Assembly: GCA_904394215.1 (NCBI GenBank)
Contig: CAJFNF010000002.1
Span: forward strand, 1 to 64,000
From: an uncultured Faecalibacterium sp.
Lineage (GTDB): Bacteria > Bacillota > Clostridia > Oscillospirales > Ruminococcaceae
Length of the DNA stretch: 64,000 nt
Direction of reading: 5' to 3'
Part shown: piece by piece, positions 1-8,446 of the stretch
Layout of the letters: each line of letters starts with the position of its first letter
Position numbering within the stretch: the first letter of the stretch is position 1
Notes under the pieces: generated by a model
Told to the model about the DNA's origin: nothing
The model's database searches: none
Seen by the model: only the letters and a program-made list of their open reading frames with translations
Program-made: the position numbers and the translations under genes

Positions 1-24
1 GCTGTATTTTCTCGGCATAGCAAA

Positions 25-70
25 GACCTCCTATGGTAGTTTTATTCTACCACAGGAGGCCTTCTTTTTT
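25..70 (+). terminator. Rho-independent terminator of an upstream gene
   Basis: An inverted repeat (arms about 25-39 and 47-61, GACCTCCTATGGTAG pairing with CTACCACAGGAGGCC with few mismatches) is followed by TTCTTTTTTC. It reads as a terminator for a plus-strand gene that ends before the window. No gene is visible in the first 129 bases. Confidence 0.7.
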
Positions 71-129
71 CATTGTCTACTTTTACTGGAGCAGTTCAGA
101 AACAGGGTGCTCTTTTTATGGGTACAGGT

Positions 130-699
130 TCAGGCGGACAGCCCGGCAGCGGCCGCCGCCAGGTTCAGCACGCCGGCCAGCACCATCACCAGGATGGGGT
201 CCAGCTTGCACTTCAAAAGCAGGACCAGACAGATCAGGAAGATGGCGATCATCACCCAGTTGGTGGCGGCGAAGGCGATGACAGCGTCGGTGCCCCAGAA
301 GGCGGTGATCAGGATCGAGATGCCGGCCGAGGCGATCATGGCCACTACGGCGGGCCGCAGGGAACCCAGCACCCCCTGCAAAAGGGCCAGGTTGCGGTAT
401 TTTAAGTAGAGCCGGGCGATCAGGGTGACGATGACGCAGGAGGGGAGGATGCAGCCCAGGGTGGCGGCGACGGCCCCCGGGGTGCCTGCGATCTTGATCC
501 CCACAAAGGTGGCGGAGTTGATGGCGATGGGGCCGGGGGTCATCTGGGAGATGGTGATCAGGTCGGTGAATTCCGGCATGGACAGCCAGCCGTGCTGGGT
601 GACGATCAGGCTCTGGATCAGGGGGACGGCGGCGTAGCCGCCCCCGAAGCTGAAGGCCCCGATCTGGAGAAAGCTCAAAAACAGCTGCAAGAGAATCAT
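130..699 (-). CDS. chrA: Chromate transporter family protein, second half-transporter
   Basis: A 189-residue membrane protein of the chromate ion transporter (CHR) family, short form. The N-terminus carries the family signature FSFGGGYAAVPLI (about residues 15-27) and QMTPGPIAINSATFVG lies near residue 50; hydrophobic segments fill the rest. Short CHR proteins are normally encoded as pairs that together make the full transporter, and the preceding gene is the partner: the two overlap by four bases (ATGA). The start at 699 is chosen because it gives this overlap; a longer upstream extension only reads through the partner gene out of frame. The substrate may be chromate or another oxyanion; the sequence does not decide this. 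Confidence 0.88.
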   Translation of the reverse strand: MILLQLFLSFLQIGAFSFGGGYAAVPLIQSLIVTQHGWLSMPEFTDLITISQMTPGPIAINSATFVGIKIAGTPGAVAATLGCILPSCVIVTLIARLYLKYRNLALLQGVLGSLRPAVVAMIASAGISILITAFWGTDAVIAFAATNWVMIAIFLICLVLLLKCKLDPILVMVLAGVLNLAAAAAGLSA

Positions 700-1271
700 T
701 TCACTTCCTCCTTCCGGCGGGCCAGCAGGGTGCGGACGACGCCCAGCAGGGCGCAGACCAGCACCACAATTACCACGTTCACCTTGAAAAAGCAGTCGGC
801 GGCGAAGGCCCCCGCCAGGATCAGGATGGAGGCGGGGCTCTTGCTCCGCACCACGTCGGTGCCCATCTGCCACACCACCGAGGCGATGACGGCCCCCACC
901 CCGGCCTGCATCCCTTCCAGCACCTTGCTCACCAGGAAGTTGTCCCGGAAGGCAGCGTAAAACACCGAGATCACCGAGATGACCACAAAGGGCGGGATGA
1001 TGGTGGCGATGATGGCGACGATGGCCCCCAGCATCCCCGCCAGCTTGTACCCCACTACGATGGCACCGTTTACCGCGATGGCGCCGGGGGAGGACTGGGC
1101 GATGGCCACCAGGTCCAGCATTTCGTTTTCCTCAATCCAGTGGTACTGGTCCACGAATTTTTTCTTCAGCAGGGTGACGATGACGTACCCGCCGCCGAAG
1201 GTAAAGGCGCTGAGGTAGAGGGTGGAGAAAAAGAGCTTCACCAGTATTTTGGACCGTTTTTCCTGTTCCAT
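696..1271 (-). CDS. chrA: Chromate transporter family protein, first half-transporter
   Basis: A 191-residue CHR-family membrane protein, partner of the following gene. It has the paired-family motifs FTFGGGYVIVTLLKKKF near residue 22 and QSSPGAIAVNGAIVVG near residue 58. The start at 1271 follows a strong ribosome binding site (AGGAGG about 7 bases upstream); a longer reading frame reaching 1349 has no such site. A LysR regulator gene lies directly upstream on the same strand, behind its own terminator, and may control the pair. Confidence 0.88.
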   Translation of the reverse strand: MEQEKRSKILVKLFFSTLYLSAFTFGGGYVIVTLLKKKFVDQYHWIEENEMLDLVAIAQSSPGAIAVNGAIVVGYKLAGMLGAIVAIIATIIPPFVVISVISVFYAAFRDNFLVSKVLEGMQAGVGAVIASVVWQMGTDVVRSKSPASILILAGAFAADCFFKVNVVIVVLVCALLGVVRTLLARRKEEVK

Positions 1272-1374
1272 AGATTCCTCCTGTGTGGTGTAAAAGGCTG
1301 TCACAAGGATACCCAATTGGTGCCAAAATGTAAAATGCCGACGCCGCATATCTGCTATGCGAAACCGGCATGGT

Positions 1375-1408
1375 GCAAAAAAAGAGGCCCCTTCCGCCGA
1401 AGGGGGCC
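1375..1408 (-). terminator. Terminator of the LysR gene
   Basis: On the minus strand a GC-rich hairpin (arms 1399-1408 and 1386-1394, GGCCCCCTTC / GAAGGGGCC) is followed by a run of T (1375-1384 read on the complement). It lies 11 bases past the LysR stop codon, so transcripts of the regulator probably end before the transporter genes. Confidence 0.8.
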
Positions 1409-1419
1409 CGGAAACCGGT

Positions 1420-2295
1420 TCAGAGGGATTCCCGGCAGAGGGCCAGGAACTGCTCCATCATGGGGGTGATGTATTTTTCCCTGTGCCAGACCAGGGCGTG
1501 GCGGCGCTGGAGGGTCATCCCCTGGATCTGCCGCAGGCAGAGCCCGCCATCCCGGGCACAGCGCCGGGCGATGGCCTCGGGCAGGATGGCGATCCCCAGC
1601 CCCAGCCGGGCCGCCTGGATCAGGGCCTCGGCGCTGACGCTCTCCCAGGCGGGGCGGAGGGAAAACCCCGCCTCGGCCAGGGCGTTTTCCAGCACAGCCC
1701 GGGCGGTGCTGCCCTTTTCCCGCACCAGCAGGGGGCTGTCCGCCAGCTGCCGGGCGGACAGGGCATCGGTGCCGCCCCAGGGGGAATCCGGGGCCGCCAC
1801 CGCCCACAGCTGGTCCGAGCCCAGGAATTCGCAGTGGAGCTCCTTCACCGGCACCCCGTTTTCCAGCAGGGCCAGGTCCAGCCGGTTTTCACACAGGGCG
1901 TCGGCCAGGGCGCTGCCGTTGGCCACCTGGACTTCCAGCCGGGTGGCGGGGTGGAGCTGGGCAAACTGCTTTGCCAGCCCGGGCAGCAGGGTACTGCCCA
2001 GGGTCACGGTAGCACCTACCCGCAGCAGGCCGTGCTGGTCCCAGCTTTTCAGCTGGTCCTCGATCCGGTCAAAGCTCTCCAGCAGATACAAGGCCTGGGG
2101 GTAAAGCCGCCGGGCGCTTTCGGTGGGGGTCAGCCGGTGGTACATCCGCTCAAACAGCCGGACGTGGTAGTGCTGCTCCATCTCCTGCAGGGCCCGGGTC
2201 ACAGAGGGCTGGGTCATGTGGAGGGCCTCGGAGGCGTGGGTGATGTTGCAGGTGCGGTAGATTTCCACAAAGATGCGGATATGGCGCAGGGTCAT
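1420..2295 (-). CDS. LysR-family transcriptional regulator
   Basis: A 291-residue LysR-type regulator. The N-terminal winged helix-turn-helix is clear (IRIFVEIYRTCNITHASEAL, then MTQPSVTRALQEMEQHY, residues 6-43), followed by the LysR substrate-binding domain (about residues 90-290). Length is normal for the family. The start at 2295 fits a ribosome binding site AAGGCGG; the frame stays open upstream but that extension is not LysR-like. It stands just upstream of the two chromate-transporter genes, so control of that transporter is the simplest guess. The effector is unknown. Confidence 0.9.
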   Translation of the reverse strand: MTLRHIRIFVEIYRTCNITHASEALHMTQPSVTRALQEMEQHYHVRLFERMYHRLTPTESARRLYPQALYLLESFDRIEDQLKSWDQHGLLRVGATVTLGSTLLPGLAKQFAQLHPATRLEVQVANGSALADALCENRLDLALLENGVPVKELHCEFLGSDQLWAVAAPDSPWGGTDALSARQLADSPLLVREKGSTARAVLENALAEAGFSLRPAWESVSAEALIQAARLGLGIAILPEAIARRCARDGGLCLRQIQGMTLQRRHALVWHREKYITPMMEQFLALCRESL

Positions 2296-2460
2296 GGGCT
2301 GTCCCGCCTTTCTCTCAGGGGTAACGTTGGATTGCCAAAAGGGCGCGTTCGCCCTTTTTTGCATTATAGCATGGCGCCGCCCAAACGGCAAGAAAGGGCC
2401 CCGCCGGCTGCCCCGGCCCGGGGCTCTCCTGCTGCACTTGCTGTTGATGCAAAACAAAAA

Positions 2461-2508
2461 GTTGTTTTACAACATATAATTGACAACGCAATGGAAACGC
2501 GGTATCAT
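2461..2508 (+). promoter_or_regulatory. Sigma-A promoter of the Y-family polymerase operon, with upstream dyad
   Basis: TTGACA (2480-2485) and TATCAT (2503-2508) are separated by exactly 17 bases, a near-consensus housekeeping promoter reading toward the gene at 2550. Immediately upstream is an inverted repeat GTTGT-TTT-ACAAC (2461-2473), a possible operator. No match to the Gram-positive LexA box (CGAAC-N4-GTTCG) is visible. Confidence 0.7.
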
Positions 2509-2549
2509 AGGGATAGAGTAAAACCGGAAAGTTTGGGAAGGTGATCCAG

Positions 2550-2852
2550 GTGAAAGAAAAGCGCACAGGGGCGGGCCGCCCCCATACCCAGCGGGTGTAT
2601 GTAAAGGTGACCTCGGAATTTGACTCCACCGGGTATATGCAGCCGGTGGCCATCACCTGGTCGGATGGCCGCACCTTCCCCATCGAAAAGGTGCGGGACT
2701 TCCGCCCGGCGGGGATGGCGGGGAACGAGCTGGCAGGGGACTGCTTCACCGTCCTGATCCAGGGCAAAGAGAAGCTGTTGTTTTTCGAGCACATCGACCC
2801 CCGGTTCACCGGCCGGCTGGGCCGGTGGTTCGTGGAAAAGACCGTCCGGTAA
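2550..2852 (+). CDS. Small conserved-type protein leading the polymerase operon
   Basis: A 100-residue basic protein of unknown function. I favour the GTG at 2550 because AAGGTGATCC, almost a full anti-Shine-Dalgarno match, stands just upstream; the in-frame GTG at 2541 would overlap this site. There are no transmembrane segments and no recognised catalytic motif. It contains short beta-strand-like stretches such as RVYVKVTSEFDSTGYMQPVA. It is 15 bases ahead of the Y-family polymerase gene and shares its promoter. A role with the polymerase is inferred from position only. Confidence 0.75.
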   Translation: MKEKRTGAGRPHTQRVYVKVTSEFDSTGYMQPVAITWSDGRTFPIEKVRDFRPAGMAGNELAGDCFTVLIQGKEKLLFFEHIDPRFTGRLGRWFVEKTVR

Positions 2853-2867
2853 AAGAGGGGAGCATCC

Positions 2868-4346
2868 ATGCCGAAACCGCGCACCTACCTTGCCATTGAC
2901 CTGAAGAGCTACTATGCCTCGGCGGAGTGCGCCGCCCGGGGCCTGGACCCGCTGACCACCAACCTGGTGGTGGCGGATGCCAGCCGCACCGAAAAGACCA
3001 TCTGCCTGGCGGTGTCGCCCTCGCTGAAGGCCCTGGGGATCCCGGGGCGGGCACGGCTGTTCGAGGTGGTGCAGAAGGTGAAGGAGGCCAACGCCGCCCG
3101 GCTGCGGGCCGCCATCCGCAGCGGCGCCGCCCGGCGGAAAGAGGGGAAGTACTGCCTGTCCGACCCCTCCTATGACGCCGACGCCCTGGCCAAAGATCCC
3201 GCCCTGGAAATCGCCTACCTGGTGGCCCCGCCCCGGATGGCCTATTATGAGAAGGTATCCCGGCAGGTGTACGGGGTGTACCTGCGGTACATCGCCCCTG
3301 AGGACATTGTAGTCTACTCCATCGACGAGGTGTTCATCGACGCCACCCCCTATCTGGACCACTACAAGATGACCGCCCGCGAGCTGGCCAAGACCATGAT
3401 CCGGGAGGTGCTGTACACCACCGGCATCACCGCCACCGCCGGCATCGGCACCAACCTCTACCTGGCCAAGCTGGCCATGGACATCACCGCCAAGCACGCC
3501 GCCCCCGACCAGGACGGGATGCGGATCGCGGAACTGGATGAGGAGTCCTTCCGGTACTTGCTGTGGGACCACAGGCCCCTCACTGACTTCTGGCAGGTGG
3601 GTCCCGGTACGGTGCGCCGGCTGGAACACCACGGCATCCACACCATGGGGGAGCTGGCCCGGGCCAGCGTCCAGTGCGAGGACCTGCTGTACCAGGAGTT
3701 TGGGGTCAACGCGGAAATCCTCATCGACCACGCCTGGGGGTTGGAGCCCTGCGGCATGAAGGAAATCAACGCCTACCGCCCCGAGTCCAGCAGCCTGTGC
3801 GAGGGGCAGGTGCTGTCCAGCCCCTATCCTTATGAAAAGGCCCGGATTGTGGTCCAGGAGATGGTGGACAGCATGGTCTACCAGCTTACCGACAAGGGCC
3901 TGGTCACCGACGGCCTGACCCTGGACATCGGCTACGACCGGGAAAACTGCGACACCGGCGGCTACCGGGGCCCGGTCCAGATGGACCGGTACGGCCGCCG
4001 GCTGCCCAAGCCGGCCCACGGCAGCACCCGGCTGGAGGCCCCCAGCAACCTGGGCAGCCAGCTCAGCGAGGCAGTGCTGAAGCTCTTTGACCAGATCGCC
4101 AATCCCAAGCTGACGGTCCGCCGGCTGACCCTCACCGCCAACCGGGTGGTGAAGGACCAGGGGATCTTCCAGACCGACTTTTTCACCGACACCTCCAAAC
4201 TGGAAAAGGAAAAGAGCCTCCAGGAGACCCTGCTGGACCTGAAAAAGAAGTTCGGCAAGAATGCGGTCCTGAAGGGCACCAACTACCTGGAGGGGGCCAC
4301 CATGCGGGACCGGAACGGCCGCATCGGCGGCCACAAGGCAGAGTGA
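2868..4346 (+). CDS. Y-family DNA polymerase (DinB/UmuC-like), translesion synthesis
   Basis: A 492-residue error-prone lesion-bypass polymerase. The catalytic carboxylates are present: Asp11 in the first motif (AIDLKSYYASAEC, where a tyrosine fills the steric-gate region) and Asp153-Glu154 in YSIDEVFID. Downstream are TAGIGTNLYLAKLAMD (palm), helix-hairpin-helix-like DFWQVGPGTVRRLEHHGI (about residues 240-257) and a C-terminal little-finger domain. It is longer than E. coli DinB (351 residues), with extra sequence at about residues 45-110 typical of the UmuC-like enzymes of Firmicutes that pair with YolD-family genes. It lies second in an operon that ends with a YolD-like gene, with an HNH gene inserted between. 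Confidence 0.92.
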   Translation: MPKPRTYLAIDLKSYYASAECAARGLDPLTTNLVVADASRTEKTICLAVSPSLKALGIPGRARLFEVVQKVKEANAARLRAAIRSGAARRKEGKYCLSDPSYDADALAKDPALEIAYLVAPPRMAYYEKVSRQVYGVYLRYIAPEDIVVYSIDEVFIDATPYLDHYKMTARELAKTMIREVLYTTGITATAGIGTNLYLAKLAMDITAKHAAPDQDGMRIAELDEESFRYLLWDHRPLTDFWQVGPGTVRRLEHHGIHTMGELARASVQCEDLLYQEFGVNAEILIDHAWGLEPCGMKEINAYRPESSSLCEGQVLSSPYPYEKARIVVQEMVDSMVYQLTDKGLVTDGLTLDIGYDRENCDTGGYRGPVQMDRYGRRLPKPAHGSTRLEAPSNLGSQLSEAVLKLFDQIANPKLTVRRLTLTANRVVKDQGIFQTDFFTDTSKLEKEKSLQETLLDLKKKFGKNAVLKGTNYLEGATMRDRNGRIGGHKAE

Positions 4347-4353
4347 GGAAAAT

Positions 4354-5277
4354 ATGAAACGATGCATCTTCTGCGGAAAATCAGAAAACGAGTTTGACCC
4401 AAAGAATCAGTGGAGTATCGAACATATCATCCCTGAGGCGCTGGGAAACCGCGACTTGAAATTGGACTGCGTATGCAAACGATGCAACAGCGGTTTGGGC
4501 AGATATGTGGACAATCACGTTGTCAACAGTGCATTGTTCAAACTGATCCGGCAGCATTTGGGGCTCCGAAGCCAGAATGGGGTTATCCCCAATGCTTTCA
4601 GCGAGGGAGAAGACCAGTATGGGAATAAAGTCCACATGGATTTGGATTTGAATCCTCATGTGGTGACAAGGGTCACAACGGAAGCAGTGGATGAGAAAAC
4701 AACGAAAATTCATGTTGTTGCAGCCACAAAGGAGGAGGCTGAAAACTGCCTCAGGAAAACCCTTGCCAGAAAGCATTTGAAACCGGAAGAACAAGAAAGG
4801 CTTCTTGCCCAGGCGCCGAACAGTACGGAAGAAGTAAGTTATGTCCCGCAGATTCGCTATGAAAGGGAAATGGACTGGAAGCGATTCTACATGGAAGCAT
4901 TGAAGATTGGGTATGAGTATGCGGTCTGTGCGCTGGGAGAAAGATACCTGGAAGACGAGACGGCCAGAGAAATCCGAGGCGTCCTGCACGATGCGATCTG
5001 CGGAAAATTTGAGCAAGAATGTCCACGTCCAAAACAAGTGGGTCTGTTTCCAAAAGAATTGCAAGAGGAAATGGCCAAACTGCAATTTCCCTCCCCGGTC
5101 CATTTGATCGGGATGGCACATACCATCGATAATGGACTGATTGTTCTGATCTCTTTGTTTGGCGATTGGCCTTTTTCCTATATCGTTTCAGTATCAAAAA
5201 ATGCAGACCGGTATCCTGAAGAGAGGAGCAATCGGATAAACGTCGTTCCGATTGCAGCAGGGAAAACAGAGCAATGA
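4354..5277 (+). CDS. HNH-type endonuclease domain protein inserted in the polymerase-YolD operon
   Basis: A 307-residue protein whose first 50 residues form an HNH/zinc module: CIFCGKSE at residue 4, then WSIEHIIPEALGN with the histidine expected of an HNH nuclease, then CVCKRCNSGLGRYVDNHV. The remaining 250 residues are not recognised. It starts 7 bases after the polymerase stop, and its own stop overlaps the ATG of the YolD-like gene (ATGA), so it is translationally coupled within the operon. Its base composition is visibly more AT-rich than both neighbours, which suggests later acquisition. Nuclease activity is inferred from the motif; the target (phage DNA, damaged DNA or other) is unknown. 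Confidence 0.8.
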   Translation: MKRCIFCGKSENEFDPKNQWSIEHIIPEALGNRDLKLDCVCKRCNSGLGRYVDNHVVNSALFKLIRQHLGLRSQNGVIPNAFSEGEDQYGNKVHMDLDLNPHVVTRVTTEAVDEKTTKIHVVAATKEEAENCLRKTLARKHLKPEEQERLLAQAPNSTEEVSYVPQIRYEREMDWKRFYMEALKIGYEYAVCALGERYLEDETAREIRGVLHDAICGKFEQECPRPKQVGLFPKELQEEMAKLQFPSPVHLIGMAHTIDNGLIVLISLFGDWPFSYIVSVSKNADRYPEERSNRINVVPIAAGKTEQ

Positions 5278-5762
5278 CGAATGACTTTGCAAAGGACACC
5301 CCGGAGGGCCGGGCGGTGATGGAGAAATACGGGGACATCCTGCCCCTGTCCCGGCCCGAGCCCTCCCCCAAACATCCCCGGATGTCCCTGGGGAGCCGGG
5401 CCAAGATTTTCAGCCCTTTTGCGGCCCTGCGGGGCTTTGACGAGGAACTGTCGGAGGAGAGCGCCCGGACCCGGCTGGTGCCCCGGGCAGGCCTGGCGGA
5501 GGAGGAGCAGGCTGCCCTGTCTGCGAAACTGGCGGGGCTGGCCCGGGGCCAGCAGGTGACGGTGCGGTATTTCCACGCCGACCCCCTCTGCCAGACCGAC
5601 CCGCCCCTGGGCCGGTACCGGACGGTGACCGGCACGGTCCGCGGGGTGGACTGGACGGCCCGGGTGCTGCGGCTGGACCTGGAGGGCGGACATGCCGGGC
5701 CGGGCCTGGAAAAGGCCAGGGGGCTGGACGTCTCCCTGGATGCCCTGGAAGCGGTTTTGTAA
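5274..5762 (+). CDS. YolD-like family protein
   Basis: A 162-residue protein with the YolD-like layout: a short N-terminal segment, the PRMSLGSRAKIFSPFAALRGF stretch around residues 36-56, and a C-terminal beta-rich domain containing YRTVTGTVRGVDWTARVLRL. YolD proteins are encoded next to Y-family polymerases in Firmicutes and are regarded as UmuD-like functional partners; the exact role is not established. The ATG at 5274 overlaps the upstream stop. It is the last gene of the repair operon, about 70 bases before a terminator hairpin. Confidence 0.85.
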   Translation: MTNDFAKDTPEGRAVMEKYGDILPLSRPEPSPKHPRMSLGSRAKIFSPFAALRGFDEELSEESARTRLVPRAGLAEEEQAALSAKLAGLARGQQVTVRYFHADPLCQTDPPLGRYRTVTGTVRGVDWTARVLRLDLEGGHAGPGLEKARGLDVSLDALEAVL

Positions 5763-5834
5763 AAAGGAAAAGCCTCCTGCCCGTTTTTCTGCGGGCCGGC
5801 GGCGCTGCGGCCATGGAGTTTGAATGGATTCCCG

Positions 5835-5874
5835 GCACCCTGATCCATACTGGAACCAGGGTGCTTTTTGTTTT
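5835..5874 (+). terminator. Terminator of the repair operon; related hairpin lies beyond the polysaccharide locus
   Basis: GCACCCTG (5835-5842) and CAGGGTGC (5857-5864) form an 8-bp stem followed by TTTTTGTTTT. The 30-base hairpin is nearly identical, apart from its loop, to the one at 18510-18538 at the other end of the polysaccharide locus. Confidence 0.8.
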
Positions 5875-5875
5875 G

Positions 5876-6240
5876 CTCGTCTCAAGGCCGAAAATGGTTG
5901 GGAAGCCAACCAAAAAGGAGGGTTGGTTCACTTTCGTGAATTTCGACAGAAAAAACCATGAAACTGGACGATTCATGTCAACTATTTTTTCTGAATCTTT
6001 GACGCCGGCCGAAAGAAGGACGAAAATGGAAATTCATTGGTAAAAATGACCTATATTTTGACCGCAGAACGGATTTTTTCTTCAGACACAAAAGTCGTAC
6101 TTTCATTAAAAACGATACCGGAATATGGTAAACTATACCAGCAAGGAAAAACCGGGCTGCGGCCGGGGAGCAGGAGCGCTCCGGGACAGAAGGCCGCAGC
6201 CGTGCGTCTGAATGAAGACGGGAAAGGAGCAGCTGTCTCC
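5876..6240 (+). promoter_or_regulatory. 365-base intergenic region upstream of the polysaccharide locus
   Basis: This AT-richer stretch holds no convincing gene. A candidate promoter is an extended -10, TGG-TAAACT (6126-6134), with a poor -35 (TTAAAA at 6106-6111). A TTGACC at 6057-6062 has no good -10 at the right distance. A strong ribosome binding site, AAAGGAG, precedes the ATG at 6241. The long leader of about 100 bases after the -10 is GC-rich and could fold, but no known riboswitch pattern was recognised. Confidence 0.4.
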
Positions 6241-6972
6241 ATGCAGACAAAGAAGATCATTGACCTGCACTGTCACATCCTGCCGGGGATGGATGACGGA
6301 AGCCCGGATCCGGAAACCTCGGTGGAGATGCTCCGCCGGCAGGCCCGGCAGGGGGTGGAGGTGGTGTGCGCCACCTCCCATTACTACGCCGACCAAAACT
6401 CCATTGGCACCTTCTGTGACCGCCGCGCCGCCGCCCTGGAAAGGCTGCAGGCCGTCCTGCCGGAGGGCCTGCCCCGGATTGTCCCGGCGGCGGAGGTGGC
6501 CTGCTTTTCGGGGATCAGCGGGCGCCGGGGGCTTTCCCGGCTGTGCATCCCGGGAACCCGGACCCTGCTGCTGGAAATGCCCTTCACCCAGTGGAACGAC
6601 TTCCAGACCGAAGAGGTGGAGGCCCTGGTGCTGGACCGGAACTACCATGTGGTGCTGGTGCACCCCGAGCGGTTCTGCGGCAGCCGCAAAAACCTGGAAA
6701 AGCTGTGGCAGCTGGAAGAGCTGCCGGTGGGATTCCAGGTGAACGCAGGGACCCTGCTCCGGTGGAGAAGCCGGAAACTGGGGCTGGAGCTGCTGCGGGG
6801 GGCCCGGTATCCGCTGCTGGGCAGCGACTGCCATAACCTGACCAGCCGCCCGCCCAACCTGGAGGAGGGCCGGCGGGTGATCTGCCGGAAGCTGGGCCAG
6901 GCCTTTGTGGACCGGATGGACCAAAACGCTGCCTGGCTGCTGGAGCCGGCGGCGGGGGAGGGAACCCTGTGA
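6241..6972 (+). CDS. PHP-family tyrosine-protein phosphatase, CpsB/CapC type
   Basis: A 243-residue metal-dependent phosphatase of the polymerase-and-histidinol-phosphatase fold. Metal ligands are visible in order: IDLHCHILPGMDDGS (residues 7-21), CATSHYYADQ, PAAEVAC, LVHPERF and GSDCHNL. In Gram-positive capsule loci CpsB dephosphorylates the autokinase CpsD and sets polymer length. Here the CpsD gene is missing (see the chain-length remnant at 8005). The start at 6241 follows a good ribosome binding site; longer frames to 6037 lack family similarity. The stop overlaps the next gene by four bases. Confidence 0.9.
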   Translation: MQTKKIIDLHCHILPGMDDGSPDPETSVEMLRRQARQGVEVVCATSHYYADQNSIGTFCDRRAAALERLQAVLPEGLPRIVPAAEVACFSGISGRRGLSRLCIPGTRTLLLEMPFTQWNDFQTEEVEALVLDRNYHVVLVHPERFCGSRKNLEKLWQLEELPVGFQVNAGTLLRWRSRKLGLELLRGARYPLLGSDCHNLTSRPPNLEEGRRVICRKLGQAFVDRMDQNAAWLLEPAAGEGTL

Positions 6973-7987
6973 GCCGGCGGGGAGACCGGTGGATCAGCCG
7001 GCGGGATCTGCTGAAGGCAGCCGGCCTGGTGGTTTTGGCGGGCGCAGCCCTGGGGGGCGGCGCCTTTGCTCTGGGCCGCTGGGAGGACAGCCGCTACCGG
7101 AACGATTCCGCCGGCAGCTACCCCACCGGCGACCACCGGACCGAGGCGGAGCTGAAAGAGATCACATACCAGGGCAGGACCTACCGCCAGAAAGGCAGCG
7201 TGGAGAGCTACCTGTTCCTGGGCATCGACGAGATGGGGCCGGCGGTGGGCACCCAGAGTTACATTGCCGGCGGCCAGGCCGACGCCCAGATGCTGCTGGT
7301 GCTGGACGACGCGGCCAAAACCTGGCAGATCCTTCAGATCAACCGGGACAGCATGGTCCAAGTGCCGGTCATCAGCATGATGGGCACCGTGCCCTATACC
7401 ATCCGCCAGCAGATCGCCCTGGCCCACGCCTACGGCAACGGCCGGGAGCAGAGCTGCGAGAACAACGTGAAAGCGGTGTCCATGATGCTGGATGACCAGC
7501 CCATCGACGGGTACTTTTCCCTGAACATGGGGGCATCGGGGTCCTGGTGGACCTGATCGGGGGCGTGACCCTCACCATCACCTCCGACTTCTCGGCGGTG
7601 GACCCCTCCCTGGTGGAGGGGGAGACGGGGACCCTGAACGGGGAACAGGCCCTGGCCTACGTCCGCAGCCGCAAAGATGTGGACGACCAGACCAACCTGG
7701 CCCGTATGGAGCGCCAGCGCCAGTTCCTGAAGGCCTTTGAAGAGCAGATCCAGGGGATGTCCCCGGATTTTGCGGTGACCGCCTATGAGGAGCTGTCCGA
7801 CTATGTCATCACCGACATTGCCAGCGGCAGGGCGGTGGATGTGGCAGACCGGCTCAAGCGCTATACCGGATTGCCCCTGCTGACCATCGACGGGGAAAAT
7901 ACGGTGGAAGATGGCTATTGGGCCTATAACCTGAGCGAGGACAGCTTGGAGCAGACCATTCTGCAGTTGTTTTATGAAGAAATCTAG
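6969..7987 (+). CDS. LytR-CpsA-Psr (LCP) family glycopolymer ligase, frameshifted
   Basis: LCP enzymes attach undecaprenyl-linked capsule or teichoic polymers to peptidoglycan on the outer face of the membrane. The protein has an N-terminal membrane anchor (about residues 13-35), then the LCP domain (YLFLGIDE, QINRDSMV, ALAHAYGNG, ALAYVRSRK near the end). The frame breaks in a run of five G at 7529-7533. Adding one G restores NMGGIGVLVDLIGGVTL, the conserved LCP segment, and a continuous product of about 339 residues. The gene is therefore either newly disrupted or, more likely, carries a consensus error. GTG start at 6969 overlaps the phosphatase stop. Confidence 0.85.
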
Positions 7988-8004
7988 AGCAGGAGATTGC
8001 ATTT

Positions 8005-8342
8005 ATGGAAAAAGAAAACCTCCGTTCCACGCTGCCGGCCCAGCCGGCTGATCCGGCCCGGCGCCTGAGCAGCGAGGACGAAATCGACCTGGTGGAATTG
8101 TTCTACGTCCTGTGGGGCCATGTGTGGCAGATCGCCCTCTGCCTGATCCTGGGCGCCGCCCTGGCCTTTGGCTATACCTATTTCCTGGCCGAGCCCCAGT
8201 ACAAGGCCACTTCCAGCATCTATATCGTGTCGGCCTCCAACAACTCGGTGGTCAACCTCACCGACCTGCAGATCGGCGCCCAGCTGACCGCCGACTACCA
8301 GGAGCTGCTGCTGAGCCGGCCCCTGCTGGAAGACGTGATCCA
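8005..8342 (+). pseudogene. Chain-length determinant protein (Wzz/CpsC), N-terminal fragment
   Basis: The first 112 residues are a typical Wzz-type beginning: a cytoplasmic lead, DEIDLVELFYVLWGHVWQI, one transmembrane helix (about residues 38-58), then the start of the periplasm-facing domain with YKATSSIYIVS and QLTADYQELLLSRPLLEDVI. At about 8342 the similarity stops and the sequence runs straight into the leader of the sugar transferase gene. Family members have about 230 residues or more and end with a second membrane helix. The missing C-terminus and the absent CpsD kinase gene point to one deletion that removed both. The open frame continues to 8517 with unrelated residues. Confidence 0.75.
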
Positions 8343-8446
8343 AAACCATCCAAGGCCGCTTTCCAAACCTGAAGCCATGGGGAGGGGGGCAGCCTTTCCT
8401 TATGCCCTTTTGAAAAACCTGAAACGATTGGAGGAACTACACAGAC

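Noticed and set aside
2505..4367. A 620-codon minus-strand frame opposite the Y-family polymerase.
   Set aside because: The polymerase on the plus strand has all catalytic residues; the antisense product is low complexity.
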